Virus record (IMG/VR): IMGVR_UViG_3300031576_000023
Span: 1-64,000 of that record
DNA length: 64,000 bases
Strand: one strand, 5' to 3'
DNA from: a virus
This document shows, one piece after another, positions 16,895-25,207 of this stretch (positions are counted from its first letter, which is position 1; each line of letters begins with the position of its first letter). Below the pieces are notes generated by a model, which made no database searches, was not told the DNA's origin, and was given only the letters and a program-made list of their open reading frames with translations. Made by a program: the position numbers and the translations under genes.

Positions 16895-19800
16895 ATGCCG
16901 AAGCTGCGCCACCATCCGGCCGACTTGAGTAGCCTCTTGGCCGTGATCCGTCACCGGGACTATCGTGGCGGGATCACCACGGCCCACGCCTACCTCAAGG
17001 ACTTGGAGGGCTGCCTCGTCGGCGAAGCCTGCCCGACCAGGTTTCTCGGTGGGACTAGCGAGTCGCACTGGCGGCGTGCGCTCAAGGAGAGCCGAGCCAG
17101 GCTGGTCTACAGCCACAAGGACATGGCCGTCGTGAATTCCTCGCGGGTAGCCGGCGCGTTCGAGTCGGCCATCGATCAGTCTATGTTCGAGGGCGTCCCG
17201 GCGAACGCCTGCGCCGTGTTCGACTGCGTGGTTACCAGCAAGCGGAAGGACCGAGACGGGGACGTGCTGGAGACGGTCGGGGCCAAGCTGGACCCCGCGG
17301 CGCCGCTCTTGTGGCAGCACCTGCCGTTCGAGCCGATCGGGAAGGTGATCCGCGAGCTGTCGCGCTCCGGCAACCTGATGCAAGCCAGGCTGGCAATTAT
17401 CGACAATGCGCTGGGCCGCGACGCCAATGAGCTGCTGGAGTTCGGGGCGCTGCGAGTCAGCCACGGGTTCATCCCGGAGCTGTTCGAGCCGCTGGACCCG
17501 CAAGACCCCTGGGGCGGATTCAGGATCAAGAAGTTCGAGATCATGGAGGTTAGCCTGGTCTCCGTGCCTTCTAACACTGACTCCGTGGTGACCGCGTTCT
17601 CGCGCCGCAAGCTGCACCACCCGCTGGTCAAGCAGTGGGCCGGCAATCTGTTCGCAGCCAGGCCAGCGCAAGGCAAGGGGAGGCCGGCGGCGCGCGGTAA
17701 CAGCGTTGACCTGCTGGAATCGACGGCCGTCATCGCAATCGACAAGCTTGAGGCCATCTGCCCGGAGTGCGCGGCGCGCGCGAAGAAGCTTGGGCTAACC
17801 GGTCTGAAGGTCTCGGCGCTCGCCAAGCAGATACCAGCGCACCTGCTCGAAGGGCTATGCGATCGTCTGTCAGGCGAGGAGCATCCCTGGGAGGCTTGCA
17901 TGGACATGGACTTCGGCGAGTTCCAGCCGGAGGACCAGGAGGCGTTCTGCGCGTTCCTCAAGCGGGAATGCGGGCTGGACGAAGACGAGGAGAAAGAAAA
18001 GGCCGGGCCGCGCCGGACGCGCGCCGGCCAGCCCATCACGCGAACTATCGGGCACATAGACATCGCTAGCGCTGTGTTCGAGCCGCAGCAGAGAATCCAC
18101 GAGATCGCGGCGTCGTTCATCGGATGCCGCCTGCGCGACTTGAGGCTGTCTGGCACATTCGCGCCCACCTACCGCATGGGCGGGTTTCTATCCGCCGCCA
18201 AGGAAGTTCTGTCCGAGCACGCGCTGGTCGACATGCGCCGCCTGAGCGACGGCGGCTACGAGGGGCCGCCGAAGTACGAGACGATCCAGCTCAACTCGAA
18301 GAAGCGCGCCGAGTTTCTGGTGGAGGGGATCGAGTTCAGGAGTTCCGAGCGGGCAGGACCGTTCCTGGTCTGCTATGACAGGAACTACGGCGGCATCTCG
18401 CTGACGACGTACTGCCACCAGGACAAGTCCGAGGTCTTGCAGGCCGCCGTAGACCGTGCCTGGGAGCTGACCAAGACGACCTACTGTTTTCTGAGGGGCG
18501 AGGCGTTCTCCCTGACTGGCGACTTCCTGGAGCGCACGGACGAGACCTGGAGCGACGTGTTCCTGGAGCCGGTGAACGAGAAGGCGCTGCGCGTCGTGGC
18601 GAAGCAGTTCAACGAGAAGGGCCGGAGGTTCGTGAACCGCGGCATGCTGATGATGGGGGCTCCGGGAACTGGCAAGACGCTGTCGGTCCGCATTCTGCGC
18701 AACGAGTGTCATGGCACATTTATCTGGTGCAGCGCCAAGGACTTCTGGCACACGGGCGGCATGGGCGGCGTCGCGTCGGCGTTCGAGACGGCCAAGGAGC
18801 TGGCGCCCTCCATCGTGTGCTTCGAGGACATCGACAACTGGATCAGCGGCAATGTCATCGACCTGCTCAAGAGCGAGATGGACGGGGTTGGACGGTTCTC
18901 TGGCGTGCTGACGGTCATGACGACCAATTATCCGGAACTCCTGCCAGAGGCGCTGATCGACAGGCCGGGCAGGTTCCATGACGTGCTCAAGTTCGGCTTG
19001 CCGGACCAGGCAGTACGGCTTGACATGCTGCGCAAGTGGCTGCCAGACTTAAACGAGGAGGCCCTGGCTAGCGCCGTGATCGGCACGGACGGGATGAGCG
19101 GGGCGCACCTGTACGAGCTGGCGCAGTTCGCCAGGACGATCCAGGAGCAGGAAGACGGGCCGCCCAGTCAGCTCGGCGTGGCGGTCAACGAGGCCCTGCG
19201 GAAGGTGTCAGAGCAACGTGAGCTGATCGACGAAGTGCAGCGCGGCGGCGGATACAGCAGGCTGAACCGTGGCTTCGAGCTGAACGCTAAGGGGATCGAG
19301 ATGGCAAAGAAGATTGCAAAGAACATTGCGAAGGCGAAGAAACCGGCACCTGGCAAGGATGACGAAGAAGCCGTAGCAGCCTGTGACGAGTGCGGCGGCG
19401 AGATGGTGGACGGGGAGTGCCAGGACTGCGGTATTAAGCTCAAGCCGGACGGCGAGAAGGAGCCGGTCGGTGCTGGCGACCACGGCGTACCAGATACCTG
19501 CCCGGCCTGCGGTACCCCTATGGCGGGGGCCGCCAAGTGCCCGGCTTGCGGGGCCGCCCGCAGCGAGCAGCCCGGCATGAAGGCCAAGGGCGAGGAAGAC
19601 GGCGAGAAAACCAAGGAGGACGCCCCGAACTACCGGGATGCCGGAACGGAGAGTGAGAGTTGCGGGGCCTGCGGAAACTTCGAGCTGAACAGCAGCACCT
19701 GCCGCAAGTTCGGGTTCATCACCGAAAAAACTAAGCTCTGCGACGCATTTCAGCCGGCCGAGGTCACGTCCGATGACCGCGAGACAGCCAAGGCTGTGTC

Positions 19801-20200
19801 TCCTAGGATGGTAACAGCCAAGTCGGGCAGAACACTGAGCACGAAGAACGAGCAGTCCATCAAGGACGCCAGGGACGACGTGCACGAGATCACCAGGCAC
19901 GAGGCGCTGCCAAGGACCGTCGTATCGCTGGCCAAGGGGGCGGTCGCCAAACTCGATAGCGTGCTGGCCAGCGTAGCCAGGCCAGTGCCGCAGCAGGAGG
20001 CCACGGCTGAGGTCGTCACGGCTGGGATCGGCGGAAAGAGCCATGAGGAGGCCCTTGCAGAGTGGTTGGTCTATCACTTGCCGGGCACCGACAGTAAGAT
20101 GCTAGGGACGCTCGGCGACGCGATCGTAGCTGAGCTTGATCGGCGAGGGGTCGAGGAGATCGGTCTGGGACTAGAAGAATTGATGCTGGCTACAGTTTAG
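16895..20200 (+). CDS. prohead protease fused to AAA+ ATPase and zinc ribbons
   Basis: This 1101-residue protein has an unusual fusion. Residues about 100-230 are an HK97-type (S78) prohead protease with likely catalytic H142 (LWQHLP), S189 (VSHGF) and E218 (EVSLVSVPSN). Residues about 560-800 are a classical AAA+ ATPase: GAPGTGKT near 588, Walker B VCFEDID near 641, sensor TTNYP near 676 and arginine finger DRPGRF near 689. Three cysteine clusters follow near 829-848 (CDECGG ... CQDCG), 868-887 and 922-950. Scaffold cleavage would mature the head before capsid expansion. The ATPase might unfold substrates or assist assembly. It sits right before the capsid gene. ATG 16895 lacks a clear ribosome site. 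Confidence 0.88.
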   Translation: MPKLRHHPADLSSLLAVIRHRDYRGGITTAHAYLKDLEGCLVGEACPTRFLGGTSESHWRRALKESRARLVYSHKDMAVVNSSRVAGAFESAIDQSMFEGVPANACAVFDCVVTSKRKDRDGDVLETVGAKLDPAAPLLWQHLPFEPIGKVIRELSRSGNLMQARLAIIDNALGRDANELLEFGALRVSHGFIPELFEPLDPQDPWGGFRIKKFEIMEVSLVSVPSNTDSVVTAFSRRKLHHPLVKQWAGNLFAARPAQGKGRPAARGNSVDLLESTAVIAIDKLEAICPECAARAKKLGLTGLKVSALAKQIPAHLLEGLCDRLSGEEHPWEACMDMDFGEFQPEDQEAFCAFLKRECGLDEDEEKEKAGPRRTRAGQPITRTIGHIDIASAVFEPQQRIHEIAASFIGCRLRDLRLSGTFAPTYRMGGFLSAAKEVLSEHALVDMRRLSDGGYEGPPKYETIQLNSKKRAEFLVEGIEFRSSERAGPFLVCYDRNYGGISLTTYCHQDKSEVLQAAVDRAWELTKTTYCFLRGEAFSLTGDFLERTDETWSDVFLEPVNEKALRVVAKQFNEKGRRFVNRGMLMMGAPGTGKTLSVRILRNECHGTFIWCSAKDFWHTGGMGGVASAFETAKELAPSIVCFEDIDNWISGNVIDLLKSEMDGVGRFSGVLTVMTTNYPELLPEALIDRPGRFHDVLKFGLPDQAVRLDMLRKWLPDLNEEALASAVIGTDGMSGAHLYELAQFARTIQEQEDGPPSQLGVAVNEALRKVSEQRELIDEVQRGGGYSRLNRGFELNAKGIEMAKKIAKNIAKAKKPAPGKDDEEAVAACDECGGEMVDGECQDCGIKLKPDGEKEPVGAGDHGVPDTCPACGTPMAGAAKCPACGAARSEQPGMKAKGEEDGEKTKEDAPNYRDAGTESESCGACGNFELNSSTCRKFGFITEKTKLCDAFQPAEVTSDDRETAKAVSPRMVTAKSGRTLSTKNEQSIKDARDDVHEITRHEALPRTVVSLAKGAVAKLDSVLASVARPVPQQEATAEVVTAGIGGKSHEEALAEWLVYHLPGTDSKMLGTLGDAIVAELDRRGVEEIGLGLEELMLATV

Positions 20201-20229
20201 CCGGCTCGGCTTACCACGAGGAGCAATCC

Positions 20230-21831
20230 ATGTTCGAGATACTTAAGGCGTACCTTGTCGAGAAGCACGGTATGGCGCAGGACGCTACCGAAGAGGACGT
20301 GCGCAAGCAGGCGTACAGCCTGATGGCCGCCGGAACGCTGTCGCACGAGAAGTACGTCGAGCTGACGGCCAAGAATCCGTCAGGTACAGGCGCCTCGCTA
20401 GAGAGGCTGGGAGCGCTGATCGGCGCCGGGGTGCAGAAGGCCGTCGAGCCGCTGGTGAAGAGGCTTGAGGCCGTGGAGTCGCAGGCGATCCCGGCAAAGA
20501 CCTCGGAGGCGATCGGCAGGATTTACGAGCGCGCAGGGCGCGACGAGCCGGCGGGAGTCAGCGAGGCGGAGAAGTTCATCGCCGAGGGGGCCGCGAAGCA
20601 GCCGGCTGGAGGCGTGCGCGTCAAGCGCGCCAGCGAGTCGTACTCGCACACGAAGAGCGCCGCCGTGTACCCCAAGTACCTTAACCGCAACGACAATCGG
20701 CCGCACCCGTTCGCCGGAGAGCAGCTCACGTTCGAGGGGCGCGCGCTCGACGTCGCCAGCCAGGCCGATAGGGCGCTGGCCGGGGCCGTCGTGAAGTGGA
20801 ACCTCGCGCATCAGCTTAAGCAGCAGCACAAGCTCACCGACCACGACGTCGACCTGTTCAATGAGGCCGTGCGGGAGGGACGGTGGTGCGGCGACTTCAA
20901 GGGGCCGGATGGCTTCGAGCGGATTCTCTACGGGGCGAGGCTCGATCCTGCCTGGCACAAGACGATCTTCGCCGACGCGACCAGCGGCGGCACGAACCTG
21001 GTACTTCAGGTTCTTGAGGACGAGATCATCCGCCAAGCGATCCTGTTCGGAGAGCTGTTCCCTTGGGTGGATGTGAAGCCGCTCACCAAGGGCACCTCCG
21101 TGGACACGACCACGCTGGTAAACCTGACAATCACGAGCACAGCCGACGAGGCGACGGCGATGACCGCGCAGTCGACGGCGTCGCTGATCACCAAGCTCAA
21201 CAGCGCCGTGCGCGTGGCCACCGGGACCGTAAAGCTCGGCAGAGATTTTCTGTCCGACATCACGCCGGACATCATGACGGCGATCAACGACAGCTACGCC
21301 GAGCAGTTGCAGTTCTACCTGGACGACAACATCGCCAACGGGGACGGCACGACCGAGCCGCTTGGAATCTTCGTGGCGGCCAGCACGACCAGCGTGAGCA
21401 ACGCCAGCCCGTCTCCGTCCGGCTGGGACGTGGTCGACGTTGAGAACATGGTCAAGGGCCTGGGAAAGCAGTACCGCAACATGGGCAACCCGAGCGTCAG
21501 GTGGGTGTCGAACGACACGACCTACTTTCGGGTGCGCGGCATGAAGGTCAGCACGACGGACGAGCGGAGGATTTTCGGCTACACGCACGAGGACTACAAG
21601 GTCATGGATCGGGGCTGGTCGATCCAGAACTCGATCGCCAACGCGAAAGTGGCCTTCGGGGACCTCAAGAAGTACCGCCTGTGGCGCCGGCTCGGCATGG
21701 AAATGATTGTGGACGAGAGCGGCCAGGCGCTACGCTTAGAGAACTCGGTATTGATCGTCGTGCGGTCGCGATGGGCAGGACGGCCGGTGCTGCCACAAGC
21801 GTTCGCGGTAATGACGAATGCCCAGGCTTAG
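20230..21831 (+). CDS. major capsid protein, HK97 fold
   Basis: This 533-residue protein forms the icosahedral shell. The N-terminal ~130 residues are helical and charged, as expected of a scaffold delta domain removed by the protease encoded just upstream. The rest follows the HK97 pattern (ATSGGTNLVLQVLEDEIIRQ, then VKLGRDFLSDITPDIM, then DDNIANGDGTTEPLGIF). GAGGAG about nine bases before ATG 20230 gives strong translation. It ends 28 bases from a convergent nuclease gene. Confidence 0.92.
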   Translation: MFEILKAYLVEKHGMAQDATEEDVRKQAYSLMAAGTLSHEKYVELTAKNPSGTGASLERLGALIGAGVQKAVEPLVKRLEAVESQAIPAKTSEAIGRIYERAGRDEPAGVSEAEKFIAEGAAKQPAGGVRVKRASESYSHTKSAAVYPKYLNRNDNRPHPFAGEQLTFEGRALDVASQADRALAGAVVKWNLAHQLKQQHKLTDHDVDLFNEAVREGRWCGDFKGPDGFERILYGARLDPAWHKTIFADATSGGTNLVLQVLEDEIIRQAILFGELFPWVDVKPLTKGTSVDTTTLVNLTITSTADEATAMTAQSTASLITKLNSAVRVATGTVKLGRDFLSDITPDIMTAINDSYAEQLQFYLDDNIANGDGTTEPLGIFVAASTTSVSNASPSPSGWDVVDVENMVKGLGKQYRNMGNPSVRWVSNDTTYFRVRGMKVSTTDERRIFGYTHEDYKVMDRGWSIQNSIANAKVAFGDLKKYRLWRRLGMEMIVDESGQALRLENSVLIVVRSRWAGRPVLPQAFAVMTNAQA

Positions 21832-21858
21832 GTTTGTTCGCCACCTACGCCGGCTCTC

Positions 21859-22416
21859 TCATTTCACAACGTATCTGGCGCGCACGTGTCCGCGGGCTTT
21901 CATCCACTCGGCCAACGACGTTGGCCCCTCCGGCCCGGTCGGGTCTACGGTGAGCACGGCCAGCAGTCGGCCGTAGGTATCGTGTTCCCTCGCGACAGGC
22001 GAGGCCGTCACGTTCTCCGCGCTGGCCAGCAGGGCCTGGAGGTCAACGGTCGCCAGCTTGCCCAGGCGGATTTCCTCGTCGGTGACCTCGACGCTGCGCC
22101 TGGCGCGCGTCTTCTCCCAGGCGTCGTAGTCGGCGGCCCGGATGGTCCTGCCGCTGAGCGTGACGCCCCACGGCATCAGCACGTCCGCCTTGATCGTGTC
22201 GCCGTCGATAACCACCACGTTGGCGAGGCGGAACTGGCCAGAAGGCTCGTCGATTGCCGCTGCTTCAAACGCTTCTTCTGGTTGCCTTTGGGCAATCTTT
22301 TGACCGAACGGCCAGCGAAGGTAGAGGAGGGCGACGCACCCAATGGAGAGCACAGAGATGAGGGTGATACCAAATCGCTTGCTAGTCAGATGGTAGGTTT
22401 GACAGCCGTCTCCCAT
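21859..22416 (-). CDS. membrane-anchored staphylococcal-nuclease-like protein
   Basis: This 185-residue protein has one membrane helix (about 16-33, FGITLISVLSIGCVALLYL) preceded by basic residues, which predicts the catalytic domain outside the cytoplasm. The SNase domain spans about 60-180, and the known catalytic set is kept: the DGD at 71-73, R93, D98, E101 and R150. It would cut DNA or RNA with calcium. It is the only reverse-strand gene in the head region and has its own promoter at 22426-22454, the hallmark of a moron. It may degrade incoming DNA of rival phages. Confidence 0.88.
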   Translation of the reverse strand: MGDGCQTYHLTSKRFGITLISVLSIGCVALLYLRWPFGQKIAQRQPEEAFEAAAIDEPSGQFRLANVVVIDGDTIKADVLMPWGVTLSGRTIRAADYDAWEKTRARRSVEVTDEEIRLGKLATVDLQALLASAENVTASPVAREHDTYGRLLAVLTVDPTGPEGPTSLAEWMKARGHVRARYVVK

Positions 22417-22425
22417 ACGGGGTAG

Positions 22426-22454
22426 AGTTTAGCGTCGATTGTCGCGGTGTTCAA
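22426..22454 (-). promoter_or_regulatory. sigma70-like promoter of the nuclease gene
   Basis: Read on the reverse strand, TTGAAC (22449-22454) and TAAACT (22426-22431) are exactly 17 bases apart. The ATG at 22416 follows the -10 box by nine bases, so the message would be nearly leaderless. The placement directly upstream of an isolated reverse gene supports function. Confidence 0.65.
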
Positions 22455-22468
22455 ATGGAGAGAGCCAA

Positions 22469-22921
22469 ATGGAAGTGATTATCGAAGTCGCCACGCCCCC
22501 TGGCGCCGAACGGCCCAACTGTCCGCTGTACTGCGCGCCGCTGGGCAGCCACCTGATCGGGCGGATCAGGGTCGCAGACAACCCCATTCCAGTCCATGAG
22601 GACTTGCAGGCCCTACCGGAGATTCCAGGCCACCGTGTTTCTCTGGACGTCAAGAAGCGCCGCGTGCGAGTCTACCATCCGCTGGCCGATCCGAAGATGG
22701 CCGACCGACTGGAGAAAATACAGGCCCACCAGAAGCGCGAGTTCGGCAGCGAGCGCTCGCCACCGCGAGAGATAGTTCTGGAAAATATGACCGACGCTGC
22801 CACGAGAGAATGGGCGCAGTGGCTGGAGGCGTGCGTGGCCGGAAAGCTTGTCACACTGCTCCAGGGCGAGCTTCCTCCGCCAGAGCTGAGGGACGCCGAG
22901 AGCAAGCAGCCGGTGGCTTAG
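22469..22921 (+). CDS. hypothetical protein
   Basis: This 150-residue soluble protein starts at ATG 22469 with GGAGAG about six bases upstream. It has a proline-rich N-terminal half, a basic middle (SLDVKKRRVRVYHPL) and a helical C-terminal part (TREWAQWLEACVAGKLVTLL). No family is recognised. It is first in a short forward unit leading to a glycosyltransferase. Confidence 0.65.
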   Translation: MEVIIEVATPPGAERPNCPLYCAPLGSHLIGRIRVADNPIPVHEDLQALPEIPGHRVSLDVKKRRVRVYHPLADPKMADRLEKIQAHQKREFGSERSPPREIVLENMTDAATREWAQWLEACVAGKLVTLLQGELPPPELRDAESKQPVA

Positions 22922-22932
22922 CAGGTGGCCTG

Positions 22933-23874
22933 ATGCGCGTCGCGGTCGTCAGCCCTTTGCCGGCAGCCCTCAAGCACGACAAGTACGCGTGGGTCGCGGA
23001 GGGCGTGCTGGACGCCGGCCACGAGTGCGAAAGGGTCCACGGGCTGCCGGCGCTTCGGCAGGCCGATAAGTCTTGCGAGTTAGTGCTGTTCTGCCAGTAC
23101 GCGGGCGGCCTCAACCCGCGCGATGTGGCGGATATCACTGCCACAAAGCGTGCTACCTGGGCGGTCTGGTGGTTCGACCTGCTGGCCGTGGACGCGTCGC
23201 GCCAGCTTGCCGAGCAGGACCATGTGCAGACCTACCTGCCGTTCCTCTCGGCGATGGATGTCGCGTTCGTCAAGGAGCGCGGCATGCTGGGCGAGTATGC
23301 GGCCCTCGGGGTTCGGGCGGCCTGGCTCGACCAGTGCTGCTGGCGCGGCATGCCGATGGCGTCTCTCTCCGAAAATCCCGAATGCGACGTGCTGGTGGCC
23401 GGGCGGAGCACGAACGAACGGCGGTGGCGCGATGTGGCGCTTCTGGTGCACGCGGGGTTCCGCGTTGCGTGGCTCGGACCATCCGGCGGGGGCCGGCTCC
23501 CGGACGGGCTAGCGGCCGTGTGGCCGTGGGTCAAGCCTGAATTGATGCCTGCCTACGCCGGCAGGTGCAAGGTCGCGCTTTCCGTGGACGCAAGGCAGGA
23601 CGTGGACGGGTACACCAGCGATCGCCTGCACTTGCTCTGCGGGATGGGCGCTACGACCCTCCACCGACGTGGCTGCTGGGCGCCAGACTGCCGGGCGTTC
23701 TTCTACCAGTCCGATGACGAGATGGTCTCGCTCTGCCGTGCTCTGTGCGACACGACTATTCAGTACCGGCGCGCGAACGCCTCCGGGACAAGGGCAGTCG
23801 AGATGGACCGCCACACCTACGGCGACCGCATCGGCGAGATCGTCGCCTGCTTGAGTGCGAGCTGCGCTACATGA
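22933..23874 (+). CDS. GT-B fold glycosyltransferase, CgeB-like
   Basis: This 313-residue protein starts with a Rossmann strand and loop (MRVAVVSPLPAALKHDKY). It has the layout of CgeB/GT4-like glycosyltransferases: a mid-region DVLVAGRSTNERRW and a C-terminal nucleotide-sugar half (SVDARQDVDGYTSDRLHLLC, then GATTLHRRGCWAPDC). The protein at 39404 has the same layout. The donor sugar and acceptor are unknown. Candidates are virion proteins, host surface glycans or modified DNA bases. ATG 22933 is chosen; a longer open frame upstream overlaps the preceding gene. Confidence 0.75.
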   Translation: MRVAVVSPLPAALKHDKYAWVAEGVLDAGHECERVHGLPALRQADKSCELVLFCQYAGGLNPRDVADITATKRATWAVWWFDLLAVDASRQLAEQDHVQTYLPFLSAMDVAFVKERGMLGEYAALGVRAAWLDQCCWRGMPMASLSENPECDVLVAGRSTNERRWRDVALLVHAGFRVAWLGPSGGGRLPDGLAAVWPWVKPELMPAYAGRCKVALSVDARQDVDGYTSDRLHLLCGMGATTLHRRGCWAPDCRAFFYQSDDEMVSLCRALCDTTIQYRRANASGTRAVEMDRHTYGDRIGEIVACLSASCAT

Positions 23875-24035
23875 TAAAGCCTTCGGATGGAACGCGATGC
23901 CTCGGCTGCCACGGCGCAGGGTCGCTGAAGCTCCTCAACCGCGCCGTGTTCCTGGCGACGGGTAGGAAGAAGTACGCTGTGATGCAGTGCCCGCGCTGCG
24001 GCGGGACAGGCAAACACGGCCTCCGTGTCAAGTGA
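23871..24035 (+). CDS. small DnaJ-type zinc-finger protein
   Basis: This 54-residue protein has two CxxCxGxG units (CLGCHGAG and CPRCGGTG), as in the cysteine-rich domain of DnaJ, about 28 residues apart. The start overlaps the preceding stop (ATGA). It probably binds one zinc ion and may be a protein-binding or RNA-binding adaptor. It ends one base before the inverted-repeat element at 24037. Confidence 0.7.
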   Translation: MIKPSDGTRCLGCHGAGSLKLLNRAVFLATGRKKYAVMQCPRCGGTGKHGLRVK

Positions 24036-24036
24036 C

Positions 24037-24062
24037 GGTAGTGTCCTAGGACTGTGTTGCTG
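24037..24062 (+). repeat. left terminal inverted repeat
   Basis: It reads GGTAGTGTCCTAG, two variable bases, then CTGTGTTGCTG. It pairs with 25110-25135 with two mismatches in the middle. Confidence 0.7.
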
Positions 24063-24423
24063 CTGACGTTCGGTGCGCACGGTCCAGGCCATCAAACACC
24101 CTAGCCTGTCAGTGCATAAACATCGGAATCTCGTACCGGAAGGCACAGGATCACAACCAACGGAGAGAATCTGGTGATCGGCAAGCAACACGGAACAGAG
24201 GAAATGCAGAGTTAGAATAAAACGGCTGGTTGCGGCGCGGGAACGCTGCAACCAGCCCGGAACGATCTAAGCCTCAGAACGTCAATCCGGAGGGATGCGC
24301 CCATGTATGGACGCACACAGTCAGGGTCCGTCTTTAGTTTAGCCAGACCGCCACCATTTGCAAACGGAATCTCACCGTGCCTGCCGACTAGACGTTGGGC
24401 CGCCGACGCAGCATACTGGTGGC
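24063..24423. other. non-coding stretch inside the inverted-repeat element
   Basis: No convincing gene is seen in these ~360 bases. The one clear structure is the hairpin at 24224-24257. TTAGAATAAAAC at 24212-24223 is identical to a stretch before the reverse gene at 47504. Confidence 0.5.
24224..24257 (-). terminator. hairpin terminator on the reverse strand
   Basis: GGCTGGTTGC (24224-24233) pairs perfectly over 10 bases with GCAACCAGCC (24248-24257). On the reverse strand the stem is followed by GTTTTATT, the usual U-rich tail. No reverse gene ends immediately before it. Confidence 0.5.
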
Positions 24424-24669
24424 ATGCCTAAACGCTCAAGCAAGCAGAAAGACACCCAGCAGATGGCCAGAGCCATTCTAGACCAGGTAGTGCCCGATGC
24501 CGAGCCGGCCCTGCTCACGAAGCCAGAGAAGGCCAAGAATCCGGCCGCCGTCGCGCTGGGGCGGCTGGGGGGCCTCAAAGGTGGCAAGGCGCGGGCCAAG
24601 AAGTTGAGCAAGGTGAAGAGGGCAGAGATCGCGCGTAAAGCTGCTCGCGCACGCTGGAAGCCGGAGTAG
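24424..24669 (+). CDS. small basic Ala/Lys-rich protein (KGGKARAKKLS type)
   Basis: This 81-residue basic protein has a C-terminal half (NPAAVALGRLGGLKGGKARA then KKLSKVKRAEIARKAARARW) of a widespread bacterial small-protein type rich in lysine and alanine, suggestive of nucleic-acid binding. ATG 24424 lacks a ribosome site. It is carried inside the inverted-repeat element and points at a reverse gene. Its function is not established as far as I know. Confidence 0.65.
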   Translation: MPKRSSKQKDTQQMARAILDQVVPDAEPALLTKPEKAKNPAAVALGRLGGLKGGKARAKKLSKVKRAEIARKAARARWKPE

Positions 24670-24679
24670 GAACCGCCCC

Positions 24680-24976
24680 CTATTCGTCTTCATCGTCAAC
24701 ATCCGGCAGCGGTCCCGGATCGTACTCTGTGCCGTGCTCCATTTCAGCCAGGTCCGGCTCGTAGTTGAAACTCAACATGATCTGCGCCCCGTGCGGGTTA
24801 TTATCGTTATACGAGTCCTGGTCGATCTTCAACTGGCGATTGGCGCCCAAGATTGCTTTGCGGCGCTGCTGAAATGAACGGTGCATGAGATCGGGAATCG
24901 CGGAGCGGTCGAACCAAAGTGTCTTTTGGACCAGCTTGCAAAGGCAGATCCGCTGGGGTGGGCGAGGCTTGCTCAA
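24680..24976 (-). CDS. hypothetical acidic protein
   Basis: This protein is 98 residues from a TTG at 24976, or 69 from ATG 24886. It has a basic N-terminal half (FQQRRKAILGANRQLKI) and an acidic tail ending DVDDEDE. It is convergent with 24424-24669, with ten bases between the stops. The lack of a normal start at the upstream end, next to a tRNA-like fragment, suggests the 5' end may have been lost when the element formed. Confidence 0.5.
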   Translation of the reverse strand: MSKPRPPQRICLCKLVQKTLWFDRSAIPDLMHRSFQQRRKAILGANRQLKIDQDSYNDNNPHGAQIMLSFNYEPDLAEMEHGTEYDPGPLPDVDDEDE

Positions 24977-24997
24977 TTCTTGAATCGTCGACGCCGC

Positions 24998-25047
24998 AGG
25001 GACTTATAAGCCCATGCGTCCGCGTTCAACTCCCGGCAGGTCCACCG
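24998..25047 (+). other. tRNA 3'-half-like fragment, possible attachment site
   Basis: The sequence fits tRNA numbering from position 27 to the 3' end. It has a seven-base loop CTTATAA with U33 and anticodon TAT, a five-base variable loop, a T arm with TTCAACT and C61, a seven-base acceptor strand, then A73 and CCG. Three stem pairs mismatch and no 5' half is present upstream. Phage attP sites often copy exactly this half of a tRNA gene. Decay or chance cannot be excluded. Confidence 0.35.
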
Positions 25048-25109
25048 AACTCACCGCGCCTTGCGGCCACGGTCGTTTCGCACGCTAGTATAGCAACTCG
25101 CAGAGCGGC

Positions 25110-25135
25110 CAGCAACACAGAGCTAGGACACTACC
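25110..25135 (-). repeat. right terminal inverted repeat
   Basis: Its reverse complement matches 24037-24062 at 24 of 26 bases. The outer 12 bases also pair with 25144-25155 just outside the element. Confidence 0.7.
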
Positions 25136-25156
25136 CACTACACGGTAGTGTCCTAA

Positions 25157-25204
25157 TTTGAAATCCAGCAAGACGACGAAGGCCGCTGGAAGGTGAAGGA
25201 ATAG
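25157..25204 (+). pseudogene. possible remnant of an interrupted gene end
   Basis: Fifteen sense codons reading FEIQQDDEGRWKVKE end at TAG 25202, directly after the third copy of the element end box. The composition looks like a protein C-terminus, but a stop codon closes the frame immediately upstream. It may be the tail of a gene cut by the insertion. The evidence is weak because it is so short. Confidence 0.25.
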
Positions 25205-25207
25205 AAC

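Larger units (their letters stand above)
24037..25135. mobile_element. inverted-repeat-bounded element without transposase
   Basis: The ends form a 26-base terminal inverted repeat with 24 matches (24037-24062 and 25110-25135). The 1099-base interior carries two small convergent genes, a hairpin and a tRNA-like fragment but no transposase, so it looks like a MITE or passenger cassette. If the true ends are the GTGTCCTAG boxes, each is flanked by TA, which would fit IS630/mariner-type insertion. A third copy of the end box (25144-25155) lies just outside the right end and makes a 12-base hairpin with it. Confidence 0.6.

Noticed and set aside
24960-25047. Complete tRNA or tmRNA gene
   Set aside because: Only the 3' half fits. 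No matching 5' acceptor strand or D arm exists within tRNA length, and the end is CCG.
24037-25135. Full insertion sequence
   Set aside because: No transposase-like frame lies between the inverted repeats on either strand.
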